A stretch of 64,000 nt of DNA from Paenibacillus amylolyticus. GTDB taxonomy: Bacteria > Bacillota > Bacilli > Paenibacillales > Paenibacillaceae. This document shows positions 44,456 to 53,386 of this stretch, one piece after another. The translations under genes and the position numbers were made by a program. The notes under the pieces were generated by a model that was not told the DNA's origin, made no database searches, and saw only the letters and a program-made list of their open reading frames with translations. Numbering within the stretch: position 1 is the stretch's first letter; every line of letters starts with the position of its first letter. Where the stretch lies: contig NZ_BCNV01000005.1 of assembly GCF_001570725.1 (NCBI RefSeq), positions 434,001 to 498,000 of the forward strand, read 5' to 3'.

Positions 44456-45529
44456 ATGATGAAAAAGTGGATTAGCGGTTTGGCAGCAGTGGCAATGACA
44501 TCGGTATTACTTGCAGGTTGTGGCAGCAGCACAGAGGATGCAACAGGCGGATCAGGCAGTGGGGGAACAGCAGCTACCAAATTGGTTATCTCCACTTGGG
44601 GATTCTCGGAAGATTTCTTCAATGAATCGGTATTTGGTCCTTTTGAAAAAGAACATAATGTAGACATCGTGCTCGAAGTCGGCAATAACGCTGAACGTCT
44701 GAATAAAATCCGTCAGGGTACATCGAATGTCGATGTCATCTACCTTTCTGACTACTATGCACAACAAGGTATTGATGAAGGTCTGTTTGAGAAAATCGAT
44801 CGCTCCAAAATTCCAAATGTAAATGACATTTATGATATTGCCAAAGCACCACTTGGTGAAGATTATGGCCCGGCCTACACAGTTGGACAGCTCGGTATCG
44901 CTTATAACCCGGACCTCGTTTCCAAAGAAGTGACTTCATGGAGTGACCTGTGGGACCCAGCGTTCGAAGGTAACCTGACGATCCCGAATATTACGGCAAC
45001 GGCTGGCCCAATGGTTGTGGATGCAGCTTCCCGTGTAGCTGGAAATGATACGTTTAATGAAGATGTGGCATTTGCTGAACTGAAAAAACTGAGCGGTAAT
45101 GTGGTGAAATTCTACAGCCAAACGTCCGAGTTCGTGAACATGTTCTCCCAGGAAGAGATTGCAGGCGGACCGATCATGGAAATGTATTTCAAAGATCTGA
45201 AAGCAGCTATTCCTAATGCAAAGTTTGTTACACCTAGCGAAGGTGCATATGCCGTGATGAACACGATCAATGTCGTGAAAGGCAGCAAAAACAAAGAGCT
45301 GGCTGAAGAGTTCATCAACTGGCAGCTGAGTCAGGATGTACAAGCGAAATCTGCTAAAGCTAAAGTCGATTCCCCAGTAAACACCAAGGTTGAACTGACT
45401 GCTGAAGAAGCAGAAGGCGTAACATATGGCGCTGACGTTGTTGAGAAGTTGAACAAGCTGGATATGGAATTCGTGAATCAACAAGTTAAAGGCTGGACAG
45501 ATCGCTGGAACCGTGAAATTGCACAATAA
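44456..45529 (+). CDS. Lipoprotein binding protein of PotD-type ABC importer
   Basis: 357 residues from the ATG at 44456 (AGGGGGAA 8-10 bp upstream). The signal peptide ends in the lipobox VLLAGC, then a Ser/Gly-rich linker. The mature part (KLVISTWGFSEDFF...; WSDLWDPAFEGNLTIPN) is typical of spermidine/putrescine-type binding proteins. Its permeases and ATPase follow at 46982-49676 after a nucleoside hydrolase gene. With the hydrolase and adenine deaminase around it, a purine base or nucleoside is a more likely ligand than a polyamine. Confidence 0.9.
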   Translation: MMKKWISGLAAVAMTSVLLAGCGSSTEDATGGSGSGGTAATKLVISTWGFSEDFFNESVFGPFEKEHNVDIVLEVGNNAERLNKIRQGTSNVDVIYLSDYYAQQGIDEGLFEKIDRSKIPNVNDIYDIAKAPLGEDYGPAYTVGQLGIAYNPDLVSKEVTSWSDLWDPAFEGNLTIPNITATAGPMVVDAASRVAGNDTFNEDVAFAELKKLSGNVVKFYSQTSEFVNMFSQEEIAGGPIMEMYFKDLKAAIPNAKFVTPSEGAYAVMNTINVVKGSKNKELAEEFINWQLSQDVQAKSAKAKVDSPVNTKVELTAEEAEGVTYGADVVEKLNKLDMEFVNQQVKGWTDRWNREIAQ

Positions 45530-45563
45530 ACAAACCGAGTTTCTTAAAAGTTATCTATGATCT

Positions 45564-45793
45564 ATATAGGTTCAACTAAACTTTTTACACGAGAACGGAG
45601 AGGACAGAAATAATGTGAAGAAGCGAAGCGTTCGCCTAAAAGCTTTCTGAAAGAAAGCTGCTTCGGAAGCATACGCTATCCTCGGATTTTCCCTTTGAAA
45701 AAGGGAATTAAAAAAATCTGGGGATAACAGCGATCGGAATGTTATTCTGTCATCGGAGTGGTAAGTGTAAATATTCTTTAGTTGAACTTATAT
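45564..45793 (+). repeat. Structured intergenic repeat, copy C (long form)
   Basis: The outer arms ATATAGGTTCAACTAAA and TTTAGTTGAACTTATAT pair with one wobble. Inner pairs are TTTACAC/GTGTAAA, GACAGAA/TTCTGTC, TAATGT/ATGTTA (wobble pairs where A and B have AACCT/AGGTT), AGCTTTC-TGAAA-GAAAGCT, TGCTT-CGG-AAGCA and TATCCTCGGAT/ATCTGGGGATA. It starts 35 bp after the binding-protein stop. Confidence 0.87.
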
Positions 45794-45838
45794 CATTTGC
45801 AGCAAGCAACCATATCACCGCATAGGAGTTGAGAACGG

Positions 45839-46777
45839 ATGAGTGAAGCGCTGAATCGCGTCATTCTTGATGTGGACACGGGGATTGACGATGCACTGGC
45901 GATTTTGCTGGCGGTCAAAAGCCGGAAGCTGGACATCCTCGGTATCACCACAGTCTGTGGGAACGTATCACTCCAGCAGGCAACAGAGAATACGTGCAAG
46001 ATCCTTGAACTTGCGGGTGCACCAGCGATTCCGGTGATTGCAGGAGCAGCTGGACCACTCACTCGCAAGTCGCATTATGAACACCGGGTACATGGGCAAG
46101 ACGGATTGGGCGGTGCACTGCCTGATCCGGCCGTATCTAAGAAAGCCGAGGAAGGTTTTGCACCAGACTTTATCGTGGAGCAAGCCAAGTTGTATCCAGG
46201 CGAAGTGACATTAATTATGACCGCACCCTTAACGAACTTGGCACTCGCGCTGATGAAGTGTCCTGAATTGCCTTCTTTATTGAAGGAAGTCATCTTCATG
46301 GGTGGCGTAGTTCGCGGACATGGCAACATTACACCAACAGCCGAGTACAACACATACGCTGATCCAGAGGCCGCACGCATTGTACTGCATGCAGGCATCG
46401 AGAAGCTTACTCAAGTTGGACTGGATGTGACGCGTCAAACGCTGCTAAATGAAGCAACGATTGAGCGTCTCACTGATCCTGCACTCCGCGCGTACGTGGC
46501 TCAGAGCACGGAGATTTACATCAACCGTTATGAACAAATGAACGGCGTCCGCGCTTGCGCTTTACATGATCCACTAGCCGTGGGCGTAGCCCTTGCCCCG
46601 GAACTGGTAGGACGCAAATCGTATTACGTCGACGTCGAAACCGCCAGCCGCCTGTGCGATGGCCAGATGGTATGCGACTTCCAAAACCGTCTGGGCGAGC
46701 AACCCAATACCCTCGTCTGCGAAACCGTAGACGCAGAAGCATTCCTTGAACTGTTTATCAACGTGTTAAACGCGTAG
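45839..46777 (+). CDS. Inosine-uridine-type nucleoside hydrolase
   Basis: Cleaves ribonucleosides to base and ribose. 312 residues with the complete calcium motif DVDTGIDD (11-18), LTLIMTAPLTNLALAL-like stretch (VTLIMTAPLTNLALALMK), VIFMGGVVRGHGN and AEYNTYADPEAARIVL, ending in an ACALHDPLAVGVAL segment with the active-site His and Asp. AGGAG lies 9 bp upstream. It lies between the binding protein and permease genes of an ABC importer and before adeC, so imported nucleosides would be cleaved to bases. Confidence 0.94.
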   Translation: MSEALNRVILDVDTGIDDALAILLAVKSRKLDILGITTVCGNVSLQQATENTCKILELAGAPAIPVIAGAAGPLTRKSHYEHRVHGQDGLGGALPDPAVSKKAEEGFAPDFIVEQAKLYPGEVTLIMTAPLTNLALALMKCPELPSLLKEVIFMGGVVRGHGNITPTAEYNTYADPEAARIVLHAGIEKLTQVGLDVTRQTLLNEATIERLTDPALRAYVAQSTEIYINRYEQMNGVRACALHDPLAVGVALAPELVGRKSYYVDVETASRLCDGQMVCDFQNRLGEQPNTLVCETVDAEAFLELFINVLNA

Positions 46778-46793
46778 TTGCTCTGCCCCAATT

Positions 46794-46950
46794 AGATATT
46801 TATACGATTGCGGAGAGTGCAGAACCGATCTGGAGAAGCGAAGCGTTCCCCTTTATCCCCCGATTTTTACCTATGAAAGTGAATCAATAAATCGGGGGAT
46901 AACAGGGATCGAAGGACGGTACTGCAATCGGAGTATTCAAGTATCAATCT
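46794..46950 (+). repeat. Structured intergenic repeat, copy D (short form)
   Basis: The most diverged copy. TGCAG/CTGCA replaces GACAG/CTGTC, with ACCG/CGGT and GATC/GATC continuing the stem. The main hairpin is perfect: TATCCCCCGAT/ATCGGGGGATA. The CGGAG internal-loop bases are kept on both sides. The two-hairpin module of the long copies is missing. It begins 17 bp after the nucleoside hydrolase stop and ends 31 bp before the permease start. Confidence 0.78.
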
Positions 46951-46981
46951 CGAATTAAATTTACAAGTCAGGAGTATCGCG

Positions 46982-47803
46982 ATGAAGAAATCAGTAATCT
47001 ACTGGCTATTGCTGCCGGGATTCGTGTTTTTGGCGGCATTTATGATCATTCCGATTGTCCTGACGATCGGGTCGACGTTTTTCCAAGAAAACTCCTTCAC
47101 GTTTGAAGGATACATGCATTTTTTCAGAGACCCATACTTTTTGAAAATATTGCTTACGACGCTGCAAGTCAGCGTGGTCACCACCATCGTCTGTGTGGTG
47201 CTCGGATTCCCGACAGCTTATTATATTTCGCAGAAAGCACCGCGCCGCAAAGGCATTTTGCTGGCACTGGCGATCTTCCCGCTGCTGACGAGCCCGGTCG
47301 TGCGCTCGTTCAGCTGGATGATCATCCTTGGACGCAAAGGGTTGATCAATAACACCCTTGTTGGCCTGGGTATCGTGGACAAGCCGCTGGATATTCTGTA
47401 CACGCCGGCAGCGATGATGATTGGTCTGACGCATCTGTTCCTGCCACTGATGATTATCTCTCTGGTCGGTGTACTTGAGAACATTGACGGTGACCTGCTC
47501 AAAGCAGCACAAAGTCTGGGTGCATCTCGCATTACGGCATTCCGCCGGGTCGTATTCCCACTGGCTGTGCCAGGACTTGTAATCGGAGCTGTGCTTGTCT
47601 TTGTCGGAAGCCTGACGGCGTATACCACACCTGCCCTCCTAGGAGGTAAGCAACGCGTGATTGCTACGTTCCTGTATCAGAACGCCATGACCCTCAACGA
47701 CTGGTATCTGGCCTCGGTTGTTGCCGCGATTATGATTGTGATTACATTTGTCGTCGTCGGTGTCATGAACAAAATGGCCAAAACTTTAAATCCGAAGGGG
47801 TAG
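46982..47803 (+). CDS. ABC transporter permease, PotB-type
   Basis: 273 residues with six membrane helices and the EAA-like loop DLLKAAQSLGASRITAFRRVVFPLAVPGL (about 170-200). CAGGAG lies upstream. It forms the channel with the next gene (5 bp apart). It is part of the importer at 44456-49676. Confidence 0.93.
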   Translation: MKKSVIYWLLLPGFVFLAAFMIIPIVLTIGSTFFQENSFTFEGYMHFFRDPYFLKILLTTLQVSVVTTIVCVVLGFPTAYYISQKAPRRKGILLALAIFPLLTSPVVRSFSWMIILGRKGLINNTLVGLGIVDKPLDILYTPAAMMIGLTHLFLPLMIISLVGVLENIDGDLLKAAQSLGASRITAFRRVVFPLAVPGLVIGAVLVFVGSLTAYTTPALLGGKQRVIATFLYQNAMTLNDWYLASVVAAIMIVITFVVVGVMNKMAKTLNPKG

Positions 47804-47807
47804 ACAT

Positions 47808-48599
47808 ATGCGGGAGAAACATATCGGGCTGGGCCTGTTCAGTCTGCTGGTCTTTATCTTTCTGCTGGGCCCGCTTCTGATCATATCGGTCACTTCGTTT
47901 GAACCGGGAACGGTACTCAAATTTCCGCCGGAAGGGTTCTCCCTCCGCTGGTATGAGAATATTTTCAACACAGGCGGTTTCCTCCGCACATTCCAGACGT
48001 CCATCATCATTTCCCTTTTGGGGAACCTGTTGGCACTGGTGCTCGGAGTTCCGGCTGCGTATGCACTTAGTCGTTACGATTTCAAAGGCAAGTCCGTGCT
48101 GAACGCACTGTTCCTTTCCCCGGTACTAATTCCGGGAATCGTGCTTGGTTTTACATTGATGAAATACCTGATCGTAATCTACCATCTGCCGATGTACCTC
48201 GGATTGTTGATTGGTCATACGATTATCATGCTTCCATTTATCATTCGAGTTATCGCGTCGAGTCTGTCGAGCTTTGACTTTGCAGTGGAAGAAGCTGCGC
48301 TGAGTCTTGGTGCGGGACGGGTAAGAACGTTCTTCACGATCGTGCTTCCTAACATCCGCTCAGGAATTATTGCTGCCGTTCTGATTGCCTTCTTGGAGTC
48401 CTTCAACAACGTGGACATCTCGGTGTTCATGACCGGACCAGGGGTAAGCACATTACCGATCCAGATGCTGACGTATGTGGAGAATTATTTTGACCCAACG
48501 ATTGCAGCGATTTCCGTGCTGTTGATGGTACTGACCGGACTCTTAATGTTCGTGATCGAACGGATCATGGGCGGATTTTCATACTTTACTAAACGTTAA
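47808..48599 (+). CDS. ABC transporter permease, PotC-type
   Basis: 263 residues with six helices and the loop AVEEAALSLGAGRVRTFFTIVLPNIRSGI that docks to the ATPase. AAGGGG from the end of the previous gene is its ribosome-binding site. It follows the PotB-type permease by 4 bp. Confidence 0.93.
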   Translation: MREKHIGLGLFSLLVFIFLLGPLLIISVTSFEPGTVLKFPPEGFSLRWYENIFNTGGFLRTFQTSIIISLLGNLLALVLGVPAAYALSRYDFKGKSVLNALFLSPVLIPGIVLGFTLMKYLIVIYHLPMYLGLLIGHTIIMLPFIIRVIASSLSSFDFAVEEAALSLGAGRVRTFFTIVLPNIRSGIIAAVLIAFLESFNNVDISVFMTGPGVSTLPIQMLTYVENYFDPTIAAISVLLMVLTGLLMFVIERIMGGFSYFTKR

Positions 48600-48617
48600 T
48601 TGGAGGCGCAGAACGCT

Positions 48618-49676
48618 ATGGCATTGCTGACATTAGACCACGTATCCGTGGCATACGATAAGCAGACAATCCTGAAGGATTTTCAGTTGGAGCTGGAAAA
48701 AGGTAAACTGCTCTCCCTGCTCGGACCGAGCGGTTGCGGCAAAACAACTACGCTGCGCCTCATCGCCGGATTTCTGGAAGCATCACAGGGCAAGTTTATG
48801 TTCGGCGGCAAGGATTATACGAAGGTTCCGGCGAACAAGCGGAACTTCGGATTTGTATTTCAGAGTTATGCCTTATTTCCGCATCTGTCTGTCTATGACA
48901 ACGTGGCCTTTGGCCTGCGGATGCGTAAAGTAAAAGACAAGGATATCTCTTCCCGTGTGATGCGAATCCTGGAAGTCGTTAACCTGAATGGATTTGAGAA
49001 ACGTTTTCCACAAGAACTGTCCGGTGGACAGCGTCAGCGTGTGGCGATTGCTCGTGCATTGGTGATTGAACCTGACCTGCTCTTGTTCGACGAACCACTC
49101 AGTAACCTGGATGCCAACCTGCGCCTTAACATGCGGGTGGAGATTCGCCGTATTCAGCAAGAGCTGGGCATTACAACGCTGTATGTCTCTCATGACCAGG
49201 AAGAGTGCTTCTCAATCTCGGATCAGGTAGCGATTATGAACAAAGGCGTGGTTGAGCAGCTTGACCGCCCGGAAACGATTTTTAAATATCCGGCAACGGA
49301 GTTTGTAGCACGATTCATCGGGTTCCATAATTTCATTGAATTCGCTGAGCGTACTGATGCAGGTGAAGTGATTACACTGACCGCAGGTGGACGCACGTTT
49401 ACAGCAACAGCCCATCCTGGAACAGCACGTCCTGGTGCACGTAAAGGCGCGATTCGCCCGGATGATCTTATCGTTAGTGGAGATACCTCTGCGGATGTGG
49501 TGAATGCTTTGCCGGGGATTATCAAAGTCAGTACGTATTTGGGACGCAGTTATCAGTATGTAATCGAGACGGAACTGGGTGACTTTACAGCAAATCAGGA
49601 GATGGAAACACCGTACCTTAGTGGGCAGCGTGTTAGCCTGATCTTCCCACAGGACAAGCTTGTGCTGGTGGAGTAG
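48618..49676 (+). CDS. ABC transporter ATP-binding protein, PotA-type
   Basis: 352 residues: Walker A GPSGCGKTT, Q-loop FVFQSYALFPHLSVYDN, signature LSGGQRQRVAIARAL, Walker B LLLFDEPLSNLD, then a TOBE-like C-terminal domain. The ATG at 48618 (GGAGG 11 bp upstream) is chosen; an in-frame TTG at 48600 overlaps the stop of the preceding gene. It powers the two adjacent permeases. Confidence 0.95.
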   Translation: MALLTLDHVSVAYDKQTILKDFQLELEKGKLLSLLGPSGCGKTTTLRLIAGFLEASQGKFMFGGKDYTKVPANKRNFGFVFQSYALFPHLSVYDNVAFGLRMRKVKDKDISSRVMRILEVVNLNGFEKRFPQELSGGQRQRVAIARALVIEPDLLLFDEPLSNLDANLRLNMRVEIRRIQQELGITTLYVSHDQEECFSISDQVAIMNKGVVEQLDRPETIFKYPATEFVARFIGFHNFIEFAERTDAGEVITLTAGGRTFTATAHPGTARPGARKGAIRPDDLIVSGDTSADVVNALPGIIKVSTYLGRSYQYVIETELGDFTANQEMETPYLSGQRVSLIFPQDKLVLVE

Positions 49677-49721
49677 TCGTGAATGTAGGAATAGCTTGAA
49701 GAAATAAGAGCAGCAAAGAAG

Positions 49722-49825
49722 GCATTTCATACGAGGATTCCGGACGAGGCAGTGGTACACAATCAAGTGCATTGCATCAGATTAAAGTGCAGGTTCATTG
49801 TCCAGTCCGGATCGCCGTGAAATGC
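49722..49825 (+). ncRNA. Structured leader before adeC
   Basis: GCATTTCA (49722-49729) pairs with TGAAATGC (49818-49825), GATTCCGGAC (49736) with GTCCGGATC (49805), and ACAAT with ATTGT inside. The whole gap folds into one long interrupted hairpin ending 24 bp before the adeC start. No purine-riboswitch core or U-run is present. It could be an attenuator-like or mRNA-processing element; the role is inferred. Confidence 0.45.
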
Positions 49826-49849
49826 TTGTGAAGAAGGAGATTATGCCCC

Positions 49850-51589
49850 ATGCGTGCAGATCAACTAATTGTGAATGTACATGTGTATAACAGTTATTAT
49901 AAACGGTTTGAAATGAACAACGTCGCTGTGTTGGACGGCAGATTCCTATATGTTGGACCCGGCGGACCTGAGTTGATTCAGGCAGATGAAGTCATCGATG
50001 CGCGGGGAAGATACATGATTCCTGGCTTGATCGATATCCATCTGCATATCGAAAGTACGATGGTGACACCGGAAACCTTCTCTCATGGTCTGATTGGCTG
50101 CGGGGTAACGTCCATTGTAGCTGAACCTCATGAGATGGCAAATGTGTTCGGGCTGGAAGGTGTGCAGGAGATGATGGCTGCGAGTCGGGAGACGACCGTG
50201 GACATGTTCTATGCGATCCCAAGCTCGGTTCCAGCGACCCCGATGGAGACAACAGGTGGTTCGATTGAGATTGAAGATATGGATGTGTTGCTCGCGACTG
50301 GCGAGATCATCTGTCTGGGCGAGATCATGAACTATGTCGATGTCATCCGTGATCCAGAGTGCAAGACGAACCAGATTTTACAGCATATTCGCAAAAACTA
50401 TCCCGATCTTGTGATTGAAGGTCACACACCGAAACTGCTTGGACTCGATCTGCATCGACTTATCTACGCAGGTATCGATTCCGATCATACCCATCAGAGC
50501 ATTGAGGGATTACAGGCGCGGATTGCGGCAGGTATGTTTATTGAAATTCAGGAGAAATCGATGACCCCGGAAGTCATGGAGTACCTGATTCAACATGATG
50601 TGGCGCAGCATTTCTGCTTCGTAACGGATGATGTGATGCCGGATTCACTGGTGGAGCATGGTCATCTGGATCATATTGTACGTAAAGCAATTCAGATGGG
50701 GATGCGTCCGGAAGATGCGGTCTATGCAGCAACATCTACTCCTGCTTCCCGGATGAAAATGACCGATCGTGGCAGCGTGGCACCAGGCAAAGTGGCCGAT
50801 TATGTGTTGCTATCCAACCTGGAAGAGCTTTCGATTGATCAGGTGTACAAAAACGGCCGCAAAGCTTATGACAATTCCGAACCGTATAAGCAACAACGAG
50901 TAACCGGGCAATTTCCACCTCACTTCTATAAGAGTGTGCAATTGGAGAAGCTGGGCGTAGCAGATTTTGCAATTCAGTTGTCAGACCCGAAAGTCAGTGG
51001 AGCAAGTGTTGATCTCGCTGATGAAGGTGAGTACCAATGCCGTGTCATGATGGTGAAGGATGGTTCTACTTTCGTGGAAGAGCATATTGCACCGGTTCAG
51101 TCTTCGGATGGCGAATTGCTATGGGAAGAAAGCGGATATGCGCAGATCGCGACCTTTGAACGTTATGGCGTGAACGGCAATCATGCACACGGTCTGATCG
51201 GTGGAGACACCATCAAACGCGGTGCCATTGCAACAACATATTCACACGACAATCACAACCTGCTGGTTGTAGGACTTAATCGTGATGATATGATATTGGC
51301 AGCTAACACAGTGATTTCGAGCCAGGGTGGCTTCTGTGTGGTGGAAGACGGCAAGGTGCTATCCCATCTGGAACTTCCCGTAGGTGGCATTTTGACGGAA
51401 GAACCACTGGCAGTGGTATCCCATCAAGTGAAGGAACTGAGAGCAGCGATGTTGTCTCTTGGATATGTGCATTACAACCCGATCATGTCGATCAGTACTC
51501 ACTCTCTTGCGGTAAGTCCGGCACTGAAGATCACGGACCATGGCCTGATTGATGTGAATGCAGGTAAGGTTGTATCGTTGATTGTATAA
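49850..51589 (+). CDS. adeC: Adenine deaminase
   Basis: Converts adenine to hypoxanthine and ammonia. 579 residues with the amidohydrolase motif PGLIDIHLHIESTM (His64, His66), VAEPHEMANVFG, FVTDDVMPDSL, and the C-terminal AdeC domain (ATTYSHDNHNLLVVG; LPVGGILTEEP). AAGGAG lies 12 bp upstream. The preceding transporter and nucleoside hydrolase suggest that imported adenosine is split and the adenine deaminated. B. subtilis has two related proteins (AdeC, YerA); I cannot exclude the YerA type. Confidence 0.9.
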   Translation: MRADQLIVNVHVYNSYYKRFEMNNVAVLDGRFLYVGPGGPELIQADEVIDARGRYMIPGLIDIHLHIESTMVTPETFSHGLIGCGVTSIVAEPHEMANVFGLEGVQEMMAASRETTVDMFYAIPSSVPATPMETTGGSIEIEDMDVLLATGEIICLGEIMNYVDVIRDPECKTNQILQHIRKNYPDLVIEGHTPKLLGLDLHRLIYAGIDSDHTHQSIEGLQARIAAGMFIEIQEKSMTPEVMEYLIQHDVAQHFCFVTDDVMPDSLVEHGHLDHIVRKAIQMGMRPEDAVYAATSTPASRMKMTDRGSVAPGKVADYVLLSNLEELSIDQVYKNGRKAYDNSEPYKQQRVTGQFPPHFYKSVQLEKLGVADFAIQLSDPKVSGASVDLADEGEYQCRVMMVKDGSTFVEEHIAPVQSSDGELLWEESGYAQIATFERYGVNGNHAHGLIGGDTIKRGAIATTYSHDNHNLLVVGLNRDDMILAANTVISSQGGFCVVEDGKVLSHLELPVGGILTEEPLAVVSHQVKELRAAMLSLGYVHYNPIMSISTHSLAVSPALKITDHGLIDVNAGKVVSLIV

Positions 51590-51668
51590 GTGGATAGACA
51601 CTTCTGGTGGTCTGCTTGGGATGATCCATTCGATTATTCGTTATTATATCGTTTGTGTGTTCTATAAG

Positions 51669-51713
51669 AAAAAGAAGCCCCAGTTCACTCAGGTGAGCCG
51701 GGGCTTCTTTTTC
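51669..51713 (+). terminator. Terminator of the purine-type locus
   Basis: AAAAAGAAGCCCC ... GGGGCTTCTTTTT with inner CTCA/TGAG pairing. Confidence 0.9.
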
Positions 51714-51769
51714 ACGGATTCATATTCGTATTATCATGTTCGTGTACTTATATATAATCCGAATCCCGC

Positions 51770-51955
51770 TTATTTTAATTTCTCTGGATTTTTCACCTTA
51801 ATGGAGACCACTTCCCCGCAATCCAAACAAACGGTATATACTCTTTCCGAACCAATTGATAATTTCTTATCCAATGGACGAAGATTGATGAAGTCGGATG
51901 CCTGTACGAAAGACGTGCTTCCACAATCGGTGCATTTCTTTACAGAAGTACTCAT
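51770..51955 (-). CDS. Small zinc-ribbon protein
   Basis: 61 residues from the ATG at 51955 (GGTGGA upstream); the frame is open to 52033 but the extra residues look untranslated. Two Cys pairs (KCTDCGS and VCLDCGE) form a zinc ribbon. It is probably a small nucleic-acid- or protein-binding factor. Its promoter (52003-52031) is unusual in holding a perfect palindrome between -35 and -10. Confidence 0.75.
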   Translation of the reverse strand: MSTSVKKCTDCGSTSFVQASDFINLRPLDKKLSIGSERVYTVCLDCGEVVSIKVKNPEKLK

Positions 51956-52002
51956 ATGTTCATTCCACCTTTGTATCATTTTGGATGTGTTCTTTAATAA
52001 AT

Positions 52003-52031
52003 TATATTCCAGTAACTGGAATGAGGCAATC
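52003..52031 (-). promoter_or_regulatory. Promoter with palindrome filling the spacer
   Basis: On the minus strand TTGCCT, 17 bp, TATAAT. The spacer is almost entirely the perfect palindrome ATTCCAGT-[A/T]-ACTGGAAT (52008-52024). A repressor or MerR-like activator binding there would directly control the promoter. Confidence 0.7.
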
Positions 52032-52226
52032 ATTGATTATCCACGGCTATTCAGATTTAATCATCCTTATTTAACATAAAAAGCTGTCCGATCAATTCTG
52101 GTCTAAGCGTTATATGGGAACTGTACTGGTGATCACGCAGCAAATCCCTTTTGGACGAGGCAAATGAATACATATATAGTAAGAAGAGAATGTTTGGACT
52201 CAAAAGCAGGAGGATAGACAACCATT

Positions 52227-52964
52227 ATGAATGAAATAAATAATGCTAAAACGATATTTTTCGATGTGGATGATACGTTATATGATCACTTGCAGCCGCT
52301 TCGTGGCGCGTTGCAGGACGTTCTCGGCCTGCCGGATGATTTCCCTTATGCTGAGGCCTATCACCGTTTTCGCTATTACAGTGACTGGCTGTCTGCACAA
52401 GAAGATCTATCCGCTGTACCAGAACCGGATGCAGTAGAGCGAATGCGCCGTCGGAGGTTTGAGTTGACGATGGAAGAGTTCGGACTCCCTCTACAATCAG
52501 GACAGGCTGAAAAACTGCAAGCACAGTATCTGAGCAGACAGTTCGAGATTGTACCTTTTGAAGGAGCGTATGAGTTAATCAGAAGGCTTCAGGCAGAAGG
52601 TCATACCGTTGGTCTAATTACCAATGGAGAAGGAGAGCATCAGCGGCGTAAGCTTAAAGCACTGGATGTGCTCAGTCTCGTGGACGAGCATATGGTCTTC
52701 ATCTCCGGCACGACTGGTTATGCGAAGCCGGATCGCAGGTTGTTCGAATATGTGAGTAAGCAGTCCGGGGCAGATGCCCGTTCCAGCTATTACATCGGAG
52801 ACTCGTGGCGTAATGATGTGGTAGGTGCAGTGGATGCAGGATGGACAGTCATCTGGTTCAACCATCGGGAGGCGCTGCCGGAATCCGATCATCAACCTCA
52901 TTTTGTAGCATCCAGCTATGAAGAAATCAGTTCTATTCTGGCATTTGAACCTGTCCGAGTTTAA
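52227..52964 (+). CDS. HAD-family hydrolase
   Basis: 245 residues. Motif I FFDVDDTLYDH, motif II LITNGEGE, motif III Lys in GYAKPDRRLFEY and motif IV YIGDSWRNDVVGA are all present, with a helical cap between about 20 and 100. It is probably a small-molecule phosphatase of the YjjG/phosphoglycolate-phosphatase type. AGGAGG lies 13 bp before ATG, which is long. Confidence 0.92.
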   Translation: MNEINNAKTIFFDVDDTLYDHLQPLRGALQDVLGLPDDFPYAEAYHRFRYYSDWLSAQEDLSAVPEPDAVERMRRRRFELTMEEFGLPLQSGQAEKLQAQYLSRQFEIVPFEGAYELIRRLQAEGHTVGLITNGEGEHQRRKLKALDVLSLVDEHMVFISGTTGYAKPDRRLFEYVSKQSGADARSSYYIGDSWRNDVVGAVDAGWTVIWFNHREALPESDHQPHFVASSYEEISSILAFEPVRV

Positions 52965-53023
52965 GGAGATTTATGTTTAAAGGAGCAGTCCTGTTACCGT
53001 TTTTAGGTGCATGTCTGCTTTTT

Positions 53024-53386
53024 TTATACAATAACTTCTAAGGGCATCAATAATGAGGTGTCTAACTCTTCGCTTTCGATTACAATTGCCATGAGTCCAG
53101 CTTCTGTTTTGGTTTCGTGCCATTCATCTTTATCCCAGAGTACGGCCTCGCCACAATGCACTTTGATGTATTCATTTGCTTCCCCTCTAACCCAACCCTC
53201 TCCACTTACTATTAAAAGGAGTTGAGGAACCACAGCTTGGTGATAACCTATGACCCCACCCTCAGCTAAATGCATACATCCGATATGAGCTGCTTTGTCT
53301 GTCTGCGTAATACGTGACATTACGAAATTAGAATCGAATTTGGTAATCTGCTTGCCTGACTCTTGTTTAAATTGAAATATCCTCAT
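53024..53386 (-). CDS. Cupin-domain protein
   Basis: 120 residues forming one cupin barrel: GGVIGYHQAVVPQLLLIVSGEGWVRG and DEWHETKTEAG. Metal-binding His residues are partly kept (H-Q, H in DEWHE). GGAGG lies 6 bp before ATG. It could be a sensor or small enzyme; no neighbour explains it. Confidence 0.8.
   Translation of the reverse strand: MRIFQFKQESGKQITKFDSNFVMSRITQTDKAAHIGCMHLAEGGVIGYHQAVVPQLLLIVSGEGWVRGEANEYIKVHCGEAVLWDKDEWHETKTEAGLMAIVIESEELDTSLLMPLEVIV

Noticed and set aside
52974..53006. Tiny open frame with AAGGAG just after the HAD gene
   Set aside because: Reading it codon by codon gives only ten residues before a stop, with no hydrophobic or conserved character.
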